From Hydnum rufescens UP504 (Eukaryota; Basidiomycota; Agaricomycetes; Cantharellales; Hydnaceae): a stretch of DNA of 48,283 nt. Under the pieces are notes generated by a model. The model was not told the DNA's origin, did no database searches, and saw only the letters and a program-made list of their open reading frames with translations. Within the stretch, counting starts at the first letter, position 1. The number at the start of each line of letters is the position of its first letter. Below are positions 42,946-48,283 of this stretch, piece by piece. The stretch spans positions 146,059 through 194,341 of the forward strand of contig MU128941.1 in the NCBI GenBank assembly GCA_014904985.1. The letters are read 5' to 3'. Position numbers and translations under genes: made by a program.

Positions 42946-44453
42946 ATGAATAACTTAGTTCTTCTAGGTCCCAGTGATTCAGATCTAAGAGCAGCTTTGC
43001 TCAATTATGAAAAGTGGGGGATTGAGAACAGTGAGCAGTGTGTCTGCCTCACTAAGGAGTTTGGGTATAATATTGGGTGTGTTTCTCTTATGTTAATACC
43101 GGCATCTAGTGCATCTATGTACTACAAATGTCTGCAGCAAAAACAAGCTCGCCCAGATCCAGAAGTGCCTAGAGATCCCCAGTGTTCGCAAGGGCCCATC
43201 TCTGGCCAATGGAAACTGCATTGGTCCTGGACAATGGTGGACCAAGACCCAGAACAGCTGAATCGGCCCCTCACTATTGGAACCCAGTTGAGATTTGATG
43301 GTGTGCCTATTGCTTAGTGTGCTCTGTCCATATTCACTCTGGCACAGTATAATCTAATTTGATTTCTAGTGATCATATCCATGAGATCCTTCAGAAGTAC
43401 CATCCTGAAGGGGTTGAAAAACATGTTCCAGGGACCAAAACCAAGATGCACAAACCACTCATTGCTATTGGGCCCTTTGATGAAATTCATGGTGATGGCC
43501 ATGAGAAATTGGGCCATGCTGCCCTCAGGTTTGGGCCTGGGCTGCCAGTCTATGGGTTTAAGGACAAGTACTCAAAGGTCATTCTCCATCTTGTGGTTGT
43601 TCCAAACAGCAGGAGGCTACCATTATTGGACATGTGTACCTTGATATGGTCACAAAATATCAAGGTATGTGGAGGTTTGCAATAGGATTTCATTTTTCTT
43701 AATAGGTCATTGCTATGTATGATTGTCAGCTGTTCCTATCCAATTGACAGTGGACAAAGGAAGTGAAACAGGTGAGATGTGGGCTTTCCAAAAGGCTTTC
43801 AGGTATGATATGGCCTTGTTCTCAGATTCATTGCTAATTCAGTTTATAGGGAAATCTATGCTCCAAGTATTGATTCAACCATAATTGCCCCCTGGAAGGC
43901 ACTCAAGAGCACTGACAATACACCTATTGAGACTGTCTGGTGATGGCTGCAAAAATTCATGACAATGAATGTGTACAATGAGATCATGCGTGCCCATGTG
44001 GATGTAAATTTTAATGCCACAGATCCACACATCTGTATGTGACTTGATTGTTAATAACTTCTACTTATCATTATCTCATATATATGCAGGAGCCTCTTCT
44101 ACTGGATATGGGTCCCTATTCACCAAAAGGCACTAGATGACTTTGTTGAATTTTGGAATGCACACACCATTTGCAAGCAGAGTAAAGTGTGATTGCCAAC
44201 AGGTGCTGCTCCAGCTGCAATAATGGCAGCCCCTGAGCTTTATGGAGGTGAGGATGTGCACATACCAGTGACTCTTGATGGTGTACAGGCACTTCGGCAC
44301 ACACTGTCCAAATCCCGGGAGGAATCAATGGCATTCTTTTCATTGGAGTTTGGCAAGTGGGCAGATGCAGTCTTTGCAGAGATCCAGCAGCCAAAGGTCA
44401 CCCTTGAGTCTGCCTGGGATATATTCAATCAGATGGCTGCCTGTATGAAGTAG
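42946..44453 (+). pseudogene. Integrase-core (rve-like DDE) protein relic
   Basis: An N-terminal helix-rich part (42970-43110, LRAALLNYEKWGIENSEQ) is followed by HIHEILQKYHPEGVEKH. The core then reads IGPFDEIHGDGHEKLG (first Asp), VYGFKDKYSKVILHLVVVPN, and VDKGSETGEMWAFQ (second Asp, about 43748-43790). TPIETVW-stop-WLQKFM follows (Glu; TGA at 43941-43943 for CGA), then LDDFVEFWNAHT and an end at 44453 (AWDIFNQMAACMK). This layout is common in integrase catalytic-domain proteins of Agaricomycetes. One likely intron (GTATGTGG..., 43663 to about 43706) and others unresolved. Stops make it non-functional. Confidence 0.75.
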
Positions 44454-44510
44454 ATGTAATTTTTTTTGTTACACTCATGGATTGGCAATGAAAAAATTCC
44501 TTGGGGTCTG

Positions 44511-44720
44511 TTGGAGGGATAGACCCCTAGCAATAGGAAGTCCCCTACATATCTTTTCCCCTGGTGAACAAGAGAATTTGAGCCACAATTCCATCAGTAA
44601 CCTCCACTCTCTTCCTTCCCCTCAAAAAGACTCAGATTCCACAAGTCCAAAATATGGGGCCTCTGAACATTCCCCTGGACACTAAATCATCACCCTATGA
44701 CAACACTTCAACAGGCCAGT
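44511..44720 (+). mobile_element. TTGGAGGG-family 5' fragment (copy G)
   Basis: TTGGAGGGATAGACCCCTAG with weak similarity to the first 200 bp of copy C, including CTTCAACAGGCCA near 44706. The rest is missing. Confidence 0.45.
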
Positions 44721-44877
44721 GTAAGCAGGAATTTATTGGATAAAACATGTTGCAGTATCATGGAGCTAAGGATGAAAAGAAGTGACCAGAGTTCAATCTG
44801 AGTATTGAGGTCCATGTAAAGGGAGGTGTTTTGAAAGGGAGAATAGACAATCAAAATTTCAGTACACTTTGCTTAAT

Positions 44878-44923
44878 TGTTAAGGGTCATTCATAGTACA
44901 AGGGGTTGATTAAGTAATCAGGG
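44878..44923 (-). mobile_element. LTR fragment, interrupted by copy C
   Basis: TGTTAAGGGTCATTCATAGT and GTAATCAGG are the inverse of the 3' end of the solo-LTR family. The fragment stops exactly where copy C begins. Confidence 0.7.
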
Positions 44924-46265
44924 TTGGAGGGAAAAATCCCTGCCACATAGAGTTCCTCTTCAATGTTGAATTTTCTGATGAACAAGTTAAAAATGTAACA
45001 ATATGTCATTCAAATAACAGGCCCTTTGTCTATTCCAAAATGAACACAAATTCCATATGCTTGAAGTCATGTAAATGGAATGTTCATCCACCCTGTACTC
45101 AAGGCAAACTCACTAGGTCTTCAACAGGCCACGGGGCTGTATTCATTTATGCCCTACTATAAGCCCAAATTATGGTGGATCTGGCAATTCAACTTGCCCT
45201 TCTGTATATCGTCTTGAATTCCCCTTCATTCCCCTCATACAAATATTGCTGCCTTAAGGGTGAGCCTAATAAAATTTGATTATGTAATATGAAGGATTAC
45301 ACACCTGGGCCTTCATTTCTACTTGCAGGTGCATTACATAATCAAATAGGGGCAAATGTGGCACTCTCAAGGAGTATTCATCAAATTTTTCCATCAGTTT
45401 TGATCACATCAACTCAGAAAAGTAGCACCCAGAAAGATATGATTCACACCTATCTAACGATACCAAGTATGATCAGATCTGATTGAAACTGTACTCTCTG
45501 GAATGATTTTACTATGTAATTCATGCTCTCAAGGAGAATTTCTTGATTTTCAAAGTCAATTAGTATCCAATCCACTAGAAAATGTAGTGCCCTGAAAGCT
45601 GTGATCAATACCTACCGAATGATACCAATTATGTATTTATTGGATCAAAACTGAAGGTTCTGGAACAATTCTACCTGCTGGTTCACAATCAGAAGATGTA
45701 TTCTTCAAATTTCTCCATCAGTTTTAATACTATTCACACGAAACAACTGCGCCTATAAAGGTATTTAAAATGCCTATCCAATGGTATGAAGGGTGTCATG
45801 AACAAAGAAGAACTCAGCATTCTACATACAAATTCCCCCCATGTCTCAGGAGAACATCATTCCCCCTTCCAATTTTCAAATATTGAATATTGTCCAGTAG
45901 CTTTATATCTGAAGGATAGGATGTCCAGGGTGACTTATTACACCATTCCTTGAGGGAATCTGCCCATAGGGGAAGGAGAAATAGCCATTTTATGATTTAT
46001 CCTATCCTCAGCCACTAGTAAACCTTATTCTAACTATGCTTGATTAGGGCCTCAAGAGGAGGACCTCAGAGCCTGGTCTTCTAATTAAATCTTACTCCTT
46101 TATTCATTGCTTGGGCAACTCCTGCTTACAGCAATTCACTTTTTCTTTGAAAGACCTTCCTACAACCTGAGCATAACTACCCAAATTGACTGGTGGTCCC
46201 CTCCTTTTTGTTCTTGATTATATATCATGGACTGTAACAGGCTTCATCCAGGAAAGTTCTGCTTA
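44924..46265 (+). mobile_element. TTGGAGGG-family element, copy C (1.34 kb)
   Basis: It starts TTGGAGGGAAAAATCCCTGC and ends TTCTGCTTA. It has the same block order as copies A and B (CCTTAAGGGTGA, TCCATCAGTTTTGATC units, GCCTCAAGAGGAGG, GCTTGGGCA, CATGGACTGT). No ORF. Confidence 0.75.
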
Positions 46266-46457
46266 CTGTAGTCATTTTTAGAATTGAAGAAGCTGACTCT
46301 AAACATCACTAGTATAGGTGATATAAAGAGAAAAATGTAGGCTCCTTGGAGAGAAATGGCTGTTGAGAAGACTTTGAAAGGATACCCTGGAATGCAAAGG
46401 TAAATCCATCATAGACTACATAGTTCCAGTGAACCCAGGAATGTCACACTCACAATC

Positions 46458-48081
46458 TTATTCAGAATCAGAGCTGTACTCATCAATCTGGTTTGAAGCC
46501 TTGGACTTCTCCTTCCCTTTCCCCTTTGATGGGCCTGCCATTCCACTTTTCAGAAAGTGAAACTGGACTCACAAGACCCAACCCAGTGCACACCACATTA
46601 TCAATGCACACCACTGTATGTGCTTCAATGTATTCATTGATAGCATCCACTCCAAAGTCCCCAACACCTGACTCTCTACAGGGTATATCAGGGGTGAGAA
46701 TTCAACCACAGTGCAGGAACACTAACTTGCTGGTAGTACGGCTCTGTATATCAAGAGAATCAAGGAAACTGTATCATTGGTGAGTGTAAGTGTTCCTAAA
46801 TATGAAATCACATGTTCATCCATGGATATGAGCACTTCACACTGTCACATACCTTGAATGTCAGTGTAGACAATAGCCCCAGTACTAAATTCATACACAT
46901 AGTGCACAAAAGCCTCTGCTGTACTTGACTGTAGAGCAGGACCAAATTTATACTGGTGTGTACCACCAAATTTAGTGACTGCTGTTGAGCACATGGGTTC
47001 AAGAAGCCAAAGAGGACGGTCCCAGAGATTGCAAAGATCAAGATCTGCTGAGGGGAGCCCTGATGCCACTGAAGGCAGGACCTGTACAGTACTGTCAGGG
47101 ATCACCCCATTCTTCAGCAACTTGAACAGTGGACACAGCAAAGTCTATGGGAGGGCTATGATGAGAAATAATATATGTCACAGTTTATAATGACAAGCCT
47201 GCAATCTCAATGCCCATAGTTTCAGCATATGCTACAAATAAATCCCACCAGTTTCGAGCCTCCATCATATGCTTGGCCTCCTGGCAGATCACAATTTTGT
47301 TCTCAAGAACAGACACAGGGGTATCACCTCCAACATTGGTGTATCATTTGGCAACAAACATGCCCTCCCCCAGTATTTCAACCTAGACAAAAATTAATTA
47401 TAGATGTAGTGTATAATACACAAACAGGAGCCTGTACCTGGTAGGCTTCCTTGGTATGGCCAACATCCACTTTTGCAAGTGGCAGAACAATGGCACTTTG
47501 AATGACTGCAGCAACAGGTATGAGCCCATATGACTCTTGGATTGTAACAACATTACCAAGCTGGGTAGTGTTTGCAAATCTGAGGTGGATCTGGTCCGAT
47601 CCACTAAGGTCAGGTGACAAAGGAACTTCACCTACAGGGATAGCCCAGAAAGTTACATTAAGTAGGGACAGACTGTGGAGTCACATACCCAGGGGGCCAT
47701 ATGCTTCATGCTTCTTCCACTGACCATGGTACTTGGAGCTTGTTGGCACTTTGTTAAGACAACAGATGAACCCCAGATACTACTTATGTTTCCAGGAGCA
47801 TTCTTGGATTTCACCTCCTGAAGATATTCACCAGAAAATTTCAGAGCTGGCAGGATACAATGGACAAGTAGACATGATTCCAGTGGAAAAAGAAAGAGAC
47901 AGACCAATTGCACTGCATGATCAAGGATAAACTCCACACAGATTTGGGGTTTCCCTGTGACTTTCTTGAACTCCATTGGGACACTCTTGAGAGCTACCGA
48001 GTTTCTCTCAAGGTTCTGGTTGTAAAAATCTTGAAGAGTTCCGAGATCGGAGCCAACTTTTATGCACCAAATTGTTTGCAA
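46458..48081 (-). pseudogene. Alpha-kinase domain protein relic with retained introns
   Basis: Minus strand. An N-terminal part (48081-47653, WGSSVVLTKCQQAPSTMVSG) is followed by the kinase region. GLIPVAAVIQSAIVLPLAKV leads to an intron (GTACAGG...GTCTAG, about 47440-47378). Then EGMFVAK-stop-YTNVGG (TGA at 47344-47346 for CGA), NLWDRPLWLLEPMCSTAVTK and VYEFSTGAIVYTDIQG. A second GT-AG intron (about 46855-46798) precedes ESGVGDFGVDAINEYIEAH and VCTGLGL, which match the alpha-kinase Gly-rich and zinc-binding end. A Lys/Ser-rich tail stops at 46458. Alpha-kinases are atypical protein kinases expanded in some Agaricomycetes. At least two stops make this copy doubtful; the gene start is uncertain. 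Confidence 0.75.
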
Positions 48082-48109
48082 AACTCAAGGACACTTGGTC
48101 TCTGAATAA

Positions 48110-48283
48110 CATAAGCTCTTGAAAGACAAATTATTACTGAAGTATGACTCATTCATACCTTACAACACTCTTTGAGTGCATTTTAGTCCATATTATATTG
48201 AGCTTCTTGAGAGCATCAAAAAAAATCACTAGAGAAAGCAAGAAGAAGAAAAGGCATCAAAAAGCAATTTTCTTTTTTTGAAC
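48110..48283. other. No feature seen at the right edge
   Basis: A-rich sequence with GAAGAAGAAAAGG runs; possibly the upstream region of the alpha-kinase relic. Confidence 0.3.

Noticed and set aside
1..48283. tRNA and rRNA genes
   Set aside because: No cloverleaf or rRNA core sequence was noticed by eye; a covariance scan was not possible.

Overview
The window looks like nuclear DNA of a filamentous basidiomycete (Agaricomycete), probably one with a heavily transposon-loaded genome such as an ectomycorrhizal species. The evidence is short GT-AG introns of 55-61 nt, a Plavaka-type CACTA transposase relic, a DDE_3-type Tc1/mariner transposase, a fungal integrase-core gene, a fungal alpha-kinase gene, and nested Copia elements with solo LTRs. 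Family names come from recognising motifs by eye; no search was run.

Most of the window is repeat DNA almost free of CpG. CGA arginine codons read as TGA, and several catalytic residues are lost by CpG-to-TpG or CpA changes. The exception is an island of ordinary CpG content at about 3066-9790. It holds the one gene with no visible damage: a C2H2 zinc-finger gene (5489-6618, minus strand, four exons, about 319 residues).

Layout. 1-3060: a gag-like fragment, a possible small membrane-protein ORF, and two related LTRs. 3066-9790: the CpG island with the C2H2 gene and weak ORFs. 9791-13070: a decayed DUF6532-like gene. 13071-14277: copy A of a non-coding family ('TTGGAGGG family'). 14284-17140: Plavaka relic. 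17849-18461: decayed C2H2 paralogue sharing a 28-nt microexon with the intact gene, followed by a solo LTR. 19490-27273: minus-strand Copia 1, carrying two TTGGAGGG-family copies (one inside the other) and a hAT-like hairpin element. 27310-33400: plus-strand Copia 2, carrying a TTGGAGGG-family copy that itself carries a solo LTR. 33994-41721: a composite bounded by Tc1/mariner-like inverted repeats with TA flanks, holding two giant palindromic (foldback) elements, one of which splits the transposase gene and itself contains a solo LTR. 42946-44453: integrase-core pseudogene. 44511-46265: more TTGGAGGG-family copies. 46458-48081: alpha-kinase pseudogene on the minus strand.

The genes do not form a pathway. 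The window reads as a layered record of insertions with CpG mutation acting on most layers. The most interesting items are the two foldback elements that share a core but have different ends, the C2H2 pair with opposite fates, and the catalytic losses that all sit at CpG sites.
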